Assembly: GCA_051252095.1 (NCBI GenBank)
Contig: JBPOFK010000011.1
Span: forward strand, 1-64,000
Source: GCA-2401735 sp051252095
GTDB lineage: Bacteria; Pseudomonadota; Gammaproteobacteria; Burkholderiales; Methylophilaceae
Reading direction: 5' to 3'
DNA: 64,000 nt
Within the stretch, counting starts at the first letter, position 1. Each line of letters starts with the position of its first letter. The notes beneath the pieces are model-generated. The model made no database searches and was not told the origin of the DNA. It saw nothing but the letters and a program-made list of their open reading frames with translations. The position numbers and the translations under genes are program-made. Positions 8,824-17,440 of this stretch are shown one piece after another.

Positions 8824-9597
8824 CTAAGTTCTTGTTGAACGTCGCATAATTAATCGAAATAGTATTTTGAGTGGCTTGCTCAACTGCTTAGACTGCATAT
8901 AGCATAAATAAAAACGCATCCGCTGGCTTCTAGACCAAAACTCGGCATGTCGATTCAATGCAGAAAGGTCAAAATAAGCACGATATAAATAAAACAAACT
9001 GAAGCGAGATTTTTCCAAATCGATTAGTGCAATTTCAGGCTGTGTTTCGGCATTTTTAACGAATATATGTTTGGGATATAGCGCCCTATGCACCAAGCCA
9101 GATTGATGGAATTGTCGTATTGTCTCAGCAACAGTTCTAAGCAACCTTGTATTTTGTAACGTTGTGATATGTCCATCAACATGCCATCGTGCCGACACCA
9201 CATCCAAAGGCTCGAATTCAAGTAAGGCTTCCGTTGCCAAAATAGCACAAGCGTCCCCTTCTACTTTGTCTTCTGCGTAAAAAACTACCTTAGGTGCTTT
9301 AATCTGCTTTTGTTCTAGAAATATTAGGCGCTTAAATTCACGTCTAAATGTTGGCTCTCCTTTAAACGGGTGGCATAAGGTGCGCCGACCATGATTTTTC
9401 TGCTTTTTAACAAAGACATTTAAATCACCTTGATTAGACGTGAGCACTAATTGCCCAACACCGCTCCATCCGCCTCGCCGGTGATTGGGCGGCTCGAACC
9501 AATCAATTTTTTTTGCCCATAATTGTGCAAAGCCATCTAAATGATGCTGGGAAAATGCGTCTTGATAACCTTTAGACTGAAACAATTCATTAATCAC
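8824..9597 (-). CDS. LPS core kinase, InaA/WapP-like
   Basis: A 257-aa kinase-fold protein of the lipopolysaccharide kinase (InaA) family. It has an N-lobe Lys in VFVKKQKN (about residues 60-67), a catalytic loop SGLVHRALYPKHIFV (about 166-180; HxD changed to HRA), and the metal-binding Asp in IALIDLEKSRF (about 188-198). It is the first gene of the minus-strand operon kinase, tandem kinase, carbamoyltransferase. The likely role is phosphorylation of inner-core heptose or a related sugar at the cytoplasmic face of the inner membrane. The missing HxD Asp leaves real activity open. Confidence 0.8.
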   Translation of the reverse strand: MINELFQSKGYQDAFSQHHLDGFAQLWAKKIDWFEPPNHRRGGWSGVGQLVLTSNQGDLNVFVKKQKNHGRRTLCHPFKGEPTFRREFKRLIFLEQKQIKAPKVVFYAEDKVEGDACAILATEALLEFEPLDVVSARWHVDGHITTLQNTRLLRTVAETIRQFHQSGLVHRALYPKHIFVKNAETQPEIALIDLEKSRFSLFYLYRAYFDLSALNRHAEFWSRSQRMRFYLCYMQSKQLSKPLKILFRLIMRRSTRT

Positions 9598-9682
9598 ATG
9601 TGCTGTTGAATGATGGCATTATATCAGTCATTAAAAAGCCAATCGCAAGTTCAGTCATGTTTACGTTTATAATGTCACGCCT

Positions 9683-10558
9683 ATGCTACAACTCATTTTC
9701 AAACCACTATCCTTATTGCCGCTACCCATTTTACATGCAATTGGTAAAGCATTAGGCTTGATCTTGTTCTTTGCTGCACGCAAGGCAAAGCGCAGAGCTG
9801 CTGAAAATATTGCCCAAAGCCAGCTATTCACTGGTGCTATTGCACCAACCGTAAAACAGACTTTTATCGCAATGGGCAAGGCTATTCTAGAAACACCTTA
9901 TATTTGGAACAGTGATAGTCGTAAGATAGCTGACTTAATGCGGCTTGTAAGTGGCTGGGAAGCCGTGGAAGCCGCTGTAAAAAGCAAACAAGGCATCATC
10001 TTCCTCACACCACACATGGGCTGCTTTGAGATCACTTCTCTCTACTATGCGCGCCAATATCCAATCACCGTACTATACCGCCCTCCCAAAAAAGAATGGC
10101 TTATGCCATTAGTGAACTGGCGCAAACGTCATAACATCACGTTGGCAGAGGCGAATGCGAATGGAGTCAGAAAACTCTTTAAAGCGTTAAAAAAAGGAGA
10201 AGCAATTGGCATTCTCCCAGATCAAATCCCTGCTTCGGGCGAAGGCGAATGGGCTGATTTTTTTGGTAAACCTGCTTATACCATGACTTTAGCAAGCAAA
10301 CTTGCCGAAAGAACGGGTGCGACGATTATTATGGCTTTTGGAGAGCGATTAGATAAAGGTGAAGGTTATGCACTCCACTTGACAAAAATTGACTCTATTG
10401 CCACACCCACATTACTTAATCAGTCCATTGAAAAACAAATTGCGCAAGCGCCTAATCAATATTATTGGAATTACCATCGTTATAAAGTTAGCAGAAAATC
10501 TAAAGAAAAATTAGCTAACCACACTGATAACAGCAAGCCAAATGAAAAAGCCGACTAA
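9683..10558 (+). CDS. Lipid A biosynthesis acyltransferase (LpxL/HtrB family)
   Basis: A 291-aa lysophospholipid-acyltransferase-family protein. It has an N-terminal hydrophobic anchor (about residues 5-31), the HX4E catalytic motif (His111-MGCF-Glu116), and the family motifs YRPPK (about 127-131) and GILPDQIPASGEG (about 170-182). It transfers a secondary acyl chain to Kdo-lipid IVA on the inner leaflet of the inner membrane. Whether it is the lauroyl (LpxL) or myristoyl (LpxM) type cannot be decided. It is divergent from the LPS-kinase operon, with 85 bp between the starts. A hairpin terminator overlaps its last codons. Confidence 0.9.
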   Translation: MLQLIFKPLSLLPLPILHAIGKALGLILFFAARKAKRRAAENIAQSQLFTGAIAPTVKQTFIAMGKAILETPYIWNSDSRKIADLMRLVSGWEAVEAAVKSKQGIIFLTPHMGCFEITSLYYARQYPITVLYRPPKKEWLMPLVNWRKRHNITLAEANANGVRKLFKALKKGEAIGILPDQIPASGEGEWADFFGKPAYTMTLASKLAERTGATIIMAFGERLDKGEGYALHLTKIDSIATPTLLNQSIEKQIAQAPNQYYWNYHRYKVSRKSKEKLANHTDNSKPNEKAD

Positions 10559-10570
10559 GTAGTCGGCTTT
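10541..10570 (-). terminator. Terminator between the acyltransferase and OmpA-type genes
   Basis: A perfect 10-bp stem (AAAGCCGACT 10547-10556 with AGTCGGCTTT 10561-10570) spans the 3' end of the acyltransferase gene. The U-rich tract (complement of 10541-10549) is on the minus strand, so it mainly serves the lipoprotein gene. Confidence 0.75.
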
Positions 10571-10587
10571 CTAGTCAATACATCTGT

Positions 10588-11262
10588 TTAGCTTTGTGGA
10601 GCTGCTGCTTCTGCTGGCGCAGGCTCAGCTACAAAGATTTCAACACGACGATTTTTAGCTCTGTTCGCAGACGTATCATTAGCTGCTACAGGCTCACGTG
10701 AGCCTCGACCTTCGGTGAACACTCTACTAGCTGTAATACCTTGTCCAGACAAATAGTTGCGTACACTGTTGGCGCGGTTGAGTGATAAAGGATCATTCAC
10801 TGCATCTGTCCCAGTACTATCTGTGTGACCAACCACCGTCACTGTAGCTGCAGCATTTTGCTTCAATCCCGCTGCAAAAGTATCTAATACACTTCTAAAG
10901 TTAGGTTGAATATCTGCACGCCCTACTGCAAACGAAATATCGCTTGGAATATCAAGCTTCAAACGGTTATCTTCTGTTTGGGTAACACCAACACCAGTTC
11001 CAGCAGTCGCTGCTTCCATTTCTTCTTTTTGCTTTTGCATTTTCTTAGACCAAACGTTACCAGCCACAGCACCAGCTGCGCCACCGACAACGGCGCCAAT
11101 TGCGGCACCTTTTCCTTTACCAGCTATTGCGCCAACTACCGCACCTGCGCCAGCACCAATCGCCGCGCCTTTAGCCGTACCTTTTTGCGTTTCTGACATA
11201 TTGGCACAACCACCTAATGCAAATGCTGTTATAACCGATCCAATTATTATATTTTTAATCAT
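10588..11262 (-). CDS. OmpA-family outer-membrane lipoprotein with glycine zipper
   Basis: A 224-aa protein with a lipoprotein signal peptide (hydrophobic core 3-15, lipobox ALGGC with Cys19). A Gly/Ala-rich YMGG/glycine-zipper segment with repeated GAAIGAGAGAVVGAIAG-type units follows (about 31-68). The C-terminal OmpA_C domain (about 105-215) has the peptidoglycan-binding TVVGHTDSTGT and NRRVEIFV motifs. It likely tethers the outer membrane to peptidoglycan, like PAL or YiaD. It stands alone on the minus strand, convergent with the acyltransferase gene. Confidence 0.92.
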   Translation of the reverse strand: MIKNIIIGSVITAFALGGCANMSETQKGTAKGAAIGAGAGAVVGAIAGKGKGAAIGAVVGGAAGAVAGNVWSKKMQKQKEEMEAATAGTGVGVTQTEDNRLKLDIPSDISFAVGRADIQPNFRSVLDTFAAGLKQNAAATVTVVGHTDSTGTDAVNDPLSLNRANSVRNYLSGQGITASRVFTEGRGSREPVAANDTSANRAKNRRVEIFVAEPAPAEAAAPQS

Positions 11263-11327
11263 TCAAATTTCCTCTCATTTTGATAACATCATTCTAGCAA
11301 ACGCTTGAATGTCACATTTCGACTACA

Positions 11328-12158
11328 TTAATCTAATTTAGTGCGCTCAGCAGCTAGTTTTTTTTGAAATTTTTTACTATTAAACTTCTCATACAAACGC
11401 TCGGCTCTCGCCTCTACTCGCTTCCAAAAATCAGTTGATTCTTGTCGATAATAATACTTAAAACGGACATAGTCCCGCGCCGTTAAGCCAATATCCAGGC
11501 TAGAGAAATATAAAGCAGCTATATCTTTCATATTGGCTTTTTCATTTGCAGAGTTGTGGGTAATGACTCGATGCAGATCAATTAAAAACAATTGTATTTT
11601 AGGTAAATGATGATTATCTAAACATAGATGACAAAGATAAAAATCTCTGTGATTAACACCATTATCATGCAAGGTCTTTGATAGCTTTGCAACCGCAACA
11701 ATCAACTGGCGCTTAAAGTGCAAACTAGGTGGCGCCTCAGTCCAATCTGCGCACAAATCTTCTAAAGAAGTAATATCGCCTAAATCATCCGTCATCACAA
11801 ATGACTGTAATGTAGCTGGGTTATGTCCGCGTTGCCCATAAGCGACTAATGGTGTTGTTGCAACACCCAGTGCACTGATTTTTTCAATTGCATGCACTTC
11901 TGTCATCGCACTGACAATCGGTTTTTTAAGTGATAAAAAGTTCTTAAAAATTTCTGTCCAACCGACACCAAAATGCTGTTTAATAAAGTATGACTTACCT
12001 AACAACTCAACCCGCATTGTTTTACGTCCAGGTACATCGCGGAAAGCCTGCCCGTTTAGCGCCATTGCCATTTCGAACGTGTCAGACTTCTTGCCTGCAC
12101 CCAGTGCTTTACGCAAATTAGATGGCATTGAAAATATTGTTTTTTGCTTGCACGTCAT
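11328..12158 (-). CDS. waaP: LPS core heptose(I) kinase WaaP/RfaP
   Basis: A 276-aa kinase of the WaaP family, which phosphorylates heptose I of the LPS inner core using ATP in the cytoplasm. The catalytic loop NGVNHRDFYLCHLCLD (about 166-181) holds the canonical HRD (His170-Asp172), and LFLIDLHRV holds the metal-binding Asp194. Both match characterised WaaP proteins. The YFIKQH segment (57-62) provides the N-lobe Lys. It is 5 bp downstream of waaG in one minus-strand operon. An alternative ATG 30 nt downstream (MPSNLRKAL) is possible. Of the kinase-like genes in this window, this one has the clearest catalytic site. Confidence 0.92.
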   Translation of the reverse strand: MTCKQKTIFSMPSNLRKALGAGKKSDTFEMAMALNGQAFRDVPGRKTMRVELLGKSYFIKQHFGVGWTEIFKNFLSLKKPIVSAMTEVHAIEKISALGVATTPLVAYGQRGHNPATLQSFVMTDDLGDITSLEDLCADWTEAPPSLHFKRQLIVAVAKLSKTLHDNGVNHRDFYLCHLCLDNHHLPKIQLFLIDLHRVITHNSANEKANMKDIAALYFSSLDIGLTARDYVRFKYYYRQESTDFWKRVEARAERLYEKFNSKKFQKKLAAERTKLD

Positions 12159-12163
12159 TCTGC

Positions 12164-13324
12164 TTATTGCCCTGCTCTATCGGCTAGCTTTTTCTCTGCA
12201 AGTTGAATCAGAATATTTGCTTCCGCACTGCCATCATTGTCTTGCATGATTTTTTTAGTATAGGCCAAACCATTTTTTGACCATTTAGGTTTGGATTTAG
12301 CATCCATGTCCAATGATTTTCTCATTAACAACCATTCACTATTAAATCCCTTTTGATTAAATGGTGTAGCTGACACAACACCTGCATCTGCTTGCTTAAC
12401 GTGCATGGCATAACCACAACTCTCAGTTACCAACATAGGCGCTCCACTAGCCATTCCTTCTAAAATGACTAAGCCTGTGTTTTCGCGATATGCAGGATGC
12501 ACACAGATATCCGCCCCCTGCATAAGTTGAGGAATATCCGCGCGCCCTTTTGAAATGACAACATGATCTTGTAGTTCTAATTGCTCAGCCATGGCAGAAA
12601 ATTGTTTTGGATTGTCCTGCCCAACTGCGACTAAACGCGTGTTCTCACGCCATTTTTTTGGCATAGCTGCCAAAGCCAAAATGGCGCGATCCAATCCCTT
12701 CATAGAGAAGCCTGAACCTGTCAATAGATACACGAAGTCTTTAGCCCCAAAATCAAATGTTTTCCGCAAATGTCGACGCATTTTTCTTTTATCTTCTAAT
12801 GTAAATCGTTCTGGAGAAAGATAAGGCGGGATGTAATGAAACCGCTCATCAGGCAAGCCATACCATCGTTGAAAATGCGGCTTTTCTGTTAAAGACACAG
12901 CTAATACATGGGTTGATGCTTCCGCAGAAAAAATAGCTTTTTCACACGCGGCAAACCATTTTGTTCTAGGAGCCAATCTGTACCAAAATCCTCTTTGCGT
13001 ATGTGCTCTTTCTATAAAACAAGGATCTGCTGCAAAGTGCGCATCTAAACCAGCCATGCGGTTATAACCAAAAACATAATCAAAATGATTGGCATCAATA
13101 ATATTAAAAGTGGCTTTAATGAATTTTTTATAACGTTGATAATTAAACCAACCTGTTTGCGGCAGCACATGCACACCCATGTGGTTAGGTGCGTCACCTT
13201 GCCAGCTAAGTGTGAACACTTCGACTGCATGGCCTCGTTTAATCAACTCGTTCGCCGTTCGCAACATATCGCGTTGCATGCCGCCATAAGGGAAGTACTT
13301 AAAAATAATAAATGCAAACTTCAA
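12164..13324 (-). CDS. waaG: LPS core glucosyltransferase WaaG (GT4)
   Basis: A 386-aa GT-B glycosyltransferase that adds the first hexose to heptose II of the LPS inner core. Diagnostic features are the N-terminal FKYFPYGGMQRDMLR acceptor/donor loop (about 8-22), AADPCFIER (about 117-125), YRLAPR, and the C-terminal GADICVHPAYRENTGLVILEGMASG donor-binding segment with the EX7E-type pair (about 273-297). The length fits WaaG (about 370-390 aa). It is first in the operon with waaP and divergent from waaC, an arrangement common in beta- and gammaproteobacterial core-LPS loci. Confidence 0.93.
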   Translation of the reverse strand: MKFAFIIFKYFPYGGMQRDMLRTANELIKRGHAVEVFTLSWQGDAPNHMGVHVLPQTGWFNYQRYKKFIKATFNIIDANHFDYVFGYNRMAGLDAHFAADPCFIERAHTQRGFWYRLAPRTKWFAACEKAIFSAEASTHVLAVSLTEKPHFQRWYGLPDERFHYIPPYLSPERFTLEDKRKMRRHLRKTFDFGAKDFVYLLTGSGFSMKGLDRAILALAAMPKKWRENTRLVAVGQDNPKQFSAMAEQLELQDHVVISKGRADIPQLMQGADICVHPAYRENTGLVILEGMASGAPMLVTESCGYAMHVKQADAGVVSATPFNQKGFNSEWLLMRKSLDMDAKSKPKWSKNGLAYTKKIMQDNDGSAEANILIQLAEKKLADRAGQ

Positions 13325-13375
13325 TAGCTGTTCAATCCATCTCGAAAAATAGAGATTGTATGCGAAAATAGCGGC

Positions 13376-14347
13376 ATGAAACGCATTTTACTGGTTAAAA
13401 CCTCTTCACTTGGTGATGTCATTCACAATTTACCTGTTGTCAATGACATTCTACAACAACATCCTGATGCACATATAGACTGGGTTGTTGAGGAGAGTTT
13501 TAGTGATATTCCAACATTACACCCTGCGGTTAAACAAATCTTTCCTGTCGCTATGCGACGCTGGCGTAAAACTGTATTTAGTAAAAATACTTGGTCTGAA
13601 ATTGGCATGTTTAAACAAACTGTTTCCAAGCAGCCATATGATTTAATCATTGATACGCAAGGGTTAATTAAGAGCGCTGTGTTAAGTCAATTTGCGAAGG
13701 GCGTTAGATATGGTCTTGATAAGCAGTCTGCTCGCGAACCGTTAGCAAGCTACCTCTACCATAAAACATTTCAAGTCAATCGTAACCAACATGCGGTCAC
13801 GCGCAATCGCGAATTAGTGGCACACGCCCTTAATTACTCAAACCCAAGCACTGCGCCAGACTATGGTATTGCTCAGAATGTTAAAAAAGTAGATATAAAC
13901 CTGCCAATAAAATTTATCATCGGATTACATGGCACGAGCAAAGATAGTAAATTATGGCCAACTACACAGTGGATTGATTTAACAAAAGCACTCTCTGAAC
14001 ACGGGTGCCATCTATTACTCCCTTGGGCAAGTGAGAGTGAATACAGGCGCGCACTCAAAATCGCAGACAAGCAAAACAACGTCGTTGTTTTGCCTAAGCT
14101 CAGCATAGTGCAACTGACATATATCATCAGCCAATCATTTGCTGCAATTGGCGTGGATACTGGACTATCACATCTAAGCGCTGCACTGAATATACCAACA
14201 GTCTCTATTTATACAGACACTGACCCTAAACTAACAGGCGTGGTGCCATCATCTGTTGGAAAAGTCATCAACCTAGGCGGCAAAAAACAAAACCCATCAG
14301 TGGCATCTGTTTTGAATGCCCTGCAGGCTATCAATGCCATAATCTGA
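13376..14347 (+). CDS. waaC: LPS heptosyltransferase I
   Basis: A 323-aa GT9 enzyme that transfers the first L-glycero-D-manno-heptose from ADP-heptose to Kdo2-lipid A. The N-terminus MKRILLVKTSSLGDVIHNLPV and VDWVVEESF-type segment are WaaC signatures (the SSLGD loop binds the acceptor). Asp and Thr in GVDTGLSHLSAAL (about 255-267) belong to the ADP-heptose site. It is divergent from waaG with 51 bp between starts, so the shared promoter region is very short. A small DUF3149 gene converges on its 3' end. Confidence 0.95.
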   Translation: MKRILLVKTSSLGDVIHNLPVVNDILQQHPDAHIDWVVEESFSDIPTLHPAVKQIFPVAMRRWRKTVFSKNTWSEIGMFKQTVSKQPYDLIIDTQGLIKSAVLSQFAKGVRYGLDKQSAREPLASYLYHKTFQVNRNQHAVTRNRELVAHALNYSNPSTAPDYGIAQNVKKVDINLPIKFIIGLHGTSKDSKLWPTTQWIDLTKALSEHGCHLLLPWASESEYRRALKIADKQNNVVVLPKLSIVQLTYIISQSFAAIGVDTGLSHLSAALNIPTVSIYTDTDPKLTGVVPSSVGKVINLGGKKQNPSVASVLNALQAINAII

Positions 14348-14367
14348 AGCATCTACCCATAATTTAA

Positions 14368-14487
14368 CTACTTAAGATGTTTGACGACAAAATAGGCAAA
14401 CCCTAGCATTGCAATTACCATCATCACAATGCCGATAATACTCATCAAACCATAATCTGTTGAAAATAAATCAAGCCATATTTTCAT
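14368..14487 (-). CDS. DUF3149-type small membrane protein (39 aa)
   Basis: A 39-aa open frame from ATG (14485-14487, minus) to TAG (14368-14370). The protein begins MKIWLDLFSTDYGLMS and continues into one hydrophobic segment (about residues 15-35) that ends in basic KHLK. The 'LF-TDYGLMS' opening followed by a single transmembrane helix is the pattern of the short DUF3149 family found in proteobacteria. A GGGGA stretch 5 bases before the ATG can act as ribosome-binding site. The function is unknown. It is convergent with waaC and divergent from grpE. Confidence 0.75.
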   Translation of the reverse strand: MKIWLDLFSTDYGLMSIIGIVMMVIAMLGFAYFVVKHLK

Positions 14488-14624
14488 CTCAATCCCCAAT
14501 CTAGTAACAAATGAACACTGCGATTGTTAATATGCCACTTAATATTTCACACCATTTTGATTTACAACAAACAACCATCATTTATTAACAATCAATCATA
14601 TCCTCAAAAAAATAAGGGAATACC

Positions 14625-14652
14625 CTTGAAATATTTTCCATCATCTCCATAT
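14625..14652 (+). promoter_or_regulatory. Sigma-32-type heat-shock promoter of grpE-dnaK-dnaJ
   Basis: CTTGAAA (14625-14631), a 15-nt spacer and CCATAT (14647-14652) match the sigma-32 consensus (CTTGAAA, 11-16 nt, CCCCATNT) apart from a shortened C-run. It lies 33 bp before the grpE start. Confidence 0.7.
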
Positions 14653-14684
14653 ACCTCGCAGGTTTATTAATAATGGGATAGAAA

Positions 14685-15242
14685 ATGGCAGACGATCAAA
14701 ACACAGAAGAACAAACCCCTGTGCAAACTGATACAAATCAAGAAAAAGAAGAAATGGAACAAACAGAATATTCAGCCGAAATTGAACAATCGCCTGAAGA
14801 AAAAATAGCTGCATTAGAAGTAGCATTAGAAGAAGCTAAAGCGCAAGTCTTATACGTCAAAGCAGATGGTGAAAATATTCGCCGTAGATCTATTGAAGAT
14901 ATCGATAAAGCGCGCAAGTTTGCACTGGAGAAATTTTCTGCTGAATTGCTGGCAGTCAAAGATAGTTTGGATGCAGCATTAGCTGTTGAAAGCGCTACGG
15001 TAGAAAGTTATAAGAACGGCGTTGAACTAACAGCCAAACAATTACTTAGCGTATTTGAGAAATTCAATATTGCAGAATTAAATCCTGTAGAAGAAAAATT
15101 TGATCCTAATAAGCATCAGGCAATTAGCACTATTGAATCTGACGCTGAACCAAATACCGTAGTATCAGTACTGCAAAAAGGCTATACATTAAATGAACGC
15201 GTGCTGCGTCCAGCTTTGGTTGTCGTTTCAAAAGCAAAATAG
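14685..15242 (+). CDS. grpE: Nucleotide exchange factor GrpE
   Basis: A 185-aa cofactor that releases ADP from DnaK. It has an acidic disordered N-terminus (about 1-45), a long coiled coil (about 48-95) and a C-terminal beta domain ending in KGYTLNERVLRPALVVVSK, the strongly conserved GrpE signature. It is first in the grpE-dnaK-dnaJ cluster and follows a sigma-32-like promoter. The gap to dnaK is 132 bp, so dnaK may also have its own signals. Confidence 0.97.
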   Translation: MADDQNTEEQTPVQTDTNQEKEEMEQTEYSAEIEQSPEEKIAALEVALEEAKAQVLYVKADGENIRRRSIEDIDKARKFALEKFSAELLAVKDSLDAALAVESATVESYKNGVELTAKQLLSVFEKFNIAELNPVEEKFDPNKHQAISTIESDAEPNTVVSVLQKGYTLNERVLRPALVVVSKAK

Positions 15243-15374
15243 CCCTATTTTAATCAGGGATTTGAAAAGAGAAAATCAATCCCAATCATAGGGTTAGAGC
15301 AGCAAAAATTTAATGACAAATATATAGTTTACATTAACAAACACAGTATTTTAGAAATATAAGGAATAGATAAA

Positions 15375-17303
15375 ATGGGCAAAATAATTGGTATTGACTT
15401 AGGCACGACAAACTCATGTGTTTCAGTAATGGAGGGTGGAAAACCACGCGTTATTGAAAACGCCGAGGGTACACGCACAACGCCATCTATCATCGCATAT
15501 CAAGAGGATGGTGAGATTCTTGTTGGCGCACCTGCAAAACGTCAGGCTGTCACAAACCCTGAAAATACACTATATGCAGTTAAACGTTTGATTGGTAGAC
15601 GTTTTGAAGAGGACGCTGTTCAGAAAGACATCAAGTTGATGCCTTACAAAATCCTCAAAGCAGATAACGGCGATGCATGGGTTGAAGTGCGTGGTGAAAA
15701 AATGGCACCTCCACAAGTCTCTGCTGAAGTGTTACGTAAAATGAAAAAAACTGCAGAAGACTACCTAGGCGAAGAGGTAACTGAAGCAGTGATTACCGTG
15801 CCTGCATACTTCAATGATAGTCAGCGCCAAGCGACAAAAGATGCTGGACGCATTGCAGGTCTGGAAGTAAAACGTATTATCAATGAACCGACAGCAGCAG
15901 CGCTCGCTTTTGGTTTAGACAAACAAGAAGGCGACCGTAAAATTGCGGTCTACGATTTAGGTGGCGGTACATTTGACGTTTCTATTATTGAAATTTCTAG
16001 TATTGATGGTGAGCATCAATTTGAAGTGCTTTCAACCAATGGTGACACATTCTTAGGTGGTGAAGACTTTGATAACCGCATCATTGACTACTTAGCAGAT
16101 GAATTCAAAAAAGACAACAATGGTTTAGATTTACGTAACGACTTGCTCGCCAAACAACGTTTAAAAGAAGCTGCTGAAAAAGCAAAAATTGAGCTTTCTT
16201 CAAGCACACAAACGGAAGTTAATTTGCCATATGTAACGGCTGATGCAACAGGTCCTAAACATTTAGTTGTAAAAATCACCCGCTCTAAATTTGAGAGCAT
16301 GGTTGAGGACTTGATAGAACGTACAATGGCTCCGTGCCAAACAGCGATGAAAGATGCAGGTGTTTCTGCCTCTGATATTACTGACGTTATTTTAGTTGGT
16401 GGTCAAAGCCGTATGCCTAAAGTACAAGCAAAAGTACAAGAGATTTTTGGTAAAGAGCCACGTAAAGATGTTAATCCTGATGAAGCTGTATCAGTGGGTG
16501 CTGCAATTCAAGGTGGCGTTTTACAAGGTGATGTGAAAGACGTATTGTTACTTGACGTAACACCATTATCTTTGGGTATTGAAACACTTGGCGGCGTGAT
16601 GACTAAACTCATCAAAAAGAACACAACGATTCCGACTAAGGCATCACAAGTGTTCTCTACAGCTGATGACAATCAAAATGCAGTCACCATTCAAGTATTA
16701 CAAGGTGAGCGTGAGATGGCTTCAGGCAATAAGAGTCTCGGTCAGTTTAATTTGACAGACATTCCACCAGCACCGCGTGGTCAACCACAAATTGAAGTGA
16801 CTTTTGATATTGATGCCAATGGTATTTTGCATGTGTCTGCAAAAGATAAAGCAACAGGTAAAGAAAATAAAATCACGATTAAAGCGAACTCTGGCTTAAG
16901 TGAAGAAGAGATTCAGCGTATGGAGCAAGATGCCGAAGCACATGCTGAAGAAGATAAAGCGCTACGTGAAACAGTTGATGCACGAAACAGTGCAGACGCA
17001 ATGATTCATAGTGTGAAAAAATCACTTACTGAGTATGGCGACAAGTTGGAAGCCGACGAAAAGTCTAAGATTGAGGATGCAATCAAAGACTTGGAAGGTG
17101 TTATCAAAGACGGCGACAAAGCAACGATTGAAGCAAAAACAAATGCATTAATGGAAGCATCGCAAAAGCTTGGTGAAAAAGTGAATGCAGAAGCACAAGC
17201 AGAAGCAAACACAGAAAGCGCACAAGGCAAAGACAGTGGAGAAAAAACAGTTGATGCAGATGTTGTTGACGCTGAGTTTGAAGATGTGAAAAAAGACGAC
17301 TAA
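15375..17303 (+). CDS. dnaK: Chaperone DnaK (Hsp70)
   Basis: A 642-aa Hsp70. The N-terminal ATPase domain shows IGIDLGTTNSCV (4-15), AYFNDSQRQATKDAGRIAGL (about 143-162) and VYDLGGGTFDVSII (about 191-204). It is followed by the conserved linker DVLLLDVTPLSLGIETLGG (about 390-408) and the substrate-binding beta domain and lid. The C-terminal tail is acidic and ends in EFEDVKKDD. It folds and protects proteins with DnaJ and GrpE, both adjacent. AGGA precedes the ATG at a good distance. Confidence 0.99.
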   Translation: MGKIIGIDLGTTNSCVSVMEGGKPRVIENAEGTRTTPSIIAYQEDGEILVGAPAKRQAVTNPENTLYAVKRLIGRRFEEDAVQKDIKLMPYKILKADNGDAWVEVRGEKMAPPQVSAEVLRKMKKTAEDYLGEEVTEAVITVPAYFNDSQRQATKDAGRIAGLEVKRIINEPTAAALAFGLDKQEGDRKIAVYDLGGGTFDVSIIEISSIDGEHQFEVLSTNGDTFLGGEDFDNRIIDYLADEFKKDNNGLDLRNDLLAKQRLKEAAEKAKIELSSSTQTEVNLPYVTADATGPKHLVVKITRSKFESMVEDLIERTMAPCQTAMKDAGVSASDITDVILVGGQSRMPKVQAKVQEIFGKEPRKDVNPDEAVSVGAAIQGGVLQGDVKDVLLLDVTPLSLGIETLGGVMTKLIKKNTTIPTKASQVFSTADDNQNAVTIQVLQGEREMASGNKSLGQFNLTDIPPAPRGQPQIEVTFDIDANGILHVSAKDKATGKENKITIKANSGLSEEEIQRMEQDAEAHAEEDKALRETVDARNSADAMIHSVKKSLTEYGDKLEADEKSKIEDAIKDLEGVIKDGDKATIEAKTNALMEASQKLGEKVNAEAQAEANTESAQGKDSGEKTVDADVVDAEFEDVKKDD

Positions 17304-17319
17304 TCCGTCTATTGCCCCT

Positions 17320-17359
17320 TATGGGCCGATGATGTCATATCAGACATCATCGGCCCATA
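17320..17359. repeat. 17-bp perfect inverted repeat between dnaK and dnaJ
   Basis: The stem 17320-17336 with 17343-17359 is perfect, with a 6-nt loop (ATATCA) and a GC-rich GGGCCGATGATGTC core. It is followed by ATAATGGCAC, with no U-run, so it fits an mRNA-processing or stability hairpin, or a partial attenuator, better than a strong terminator. It would lower dnaJ relative to dnaK, which is inferred. Confidence 0.7.
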
Positions 17360-17440
17360 TAATGGCACTATAAAAATTAAATGATGTTGTTTTGAATCAT
17401 CATTGATTTAAAACAACACACATGATGATAGATATTAAAT

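Noticed and set aside
14641..14959. Minus-strand open frames opposite grpE
   Set aside because: They are antisense shadows of grpE codons, with unnatural Leu/Phe- and Ser-rich products.
17320..17359. The dnaK-dnaJ hairpin as a classical terminator
   Set aside because: No U-run follows on the plus strand; kept only as a repeat/processing hairpin.
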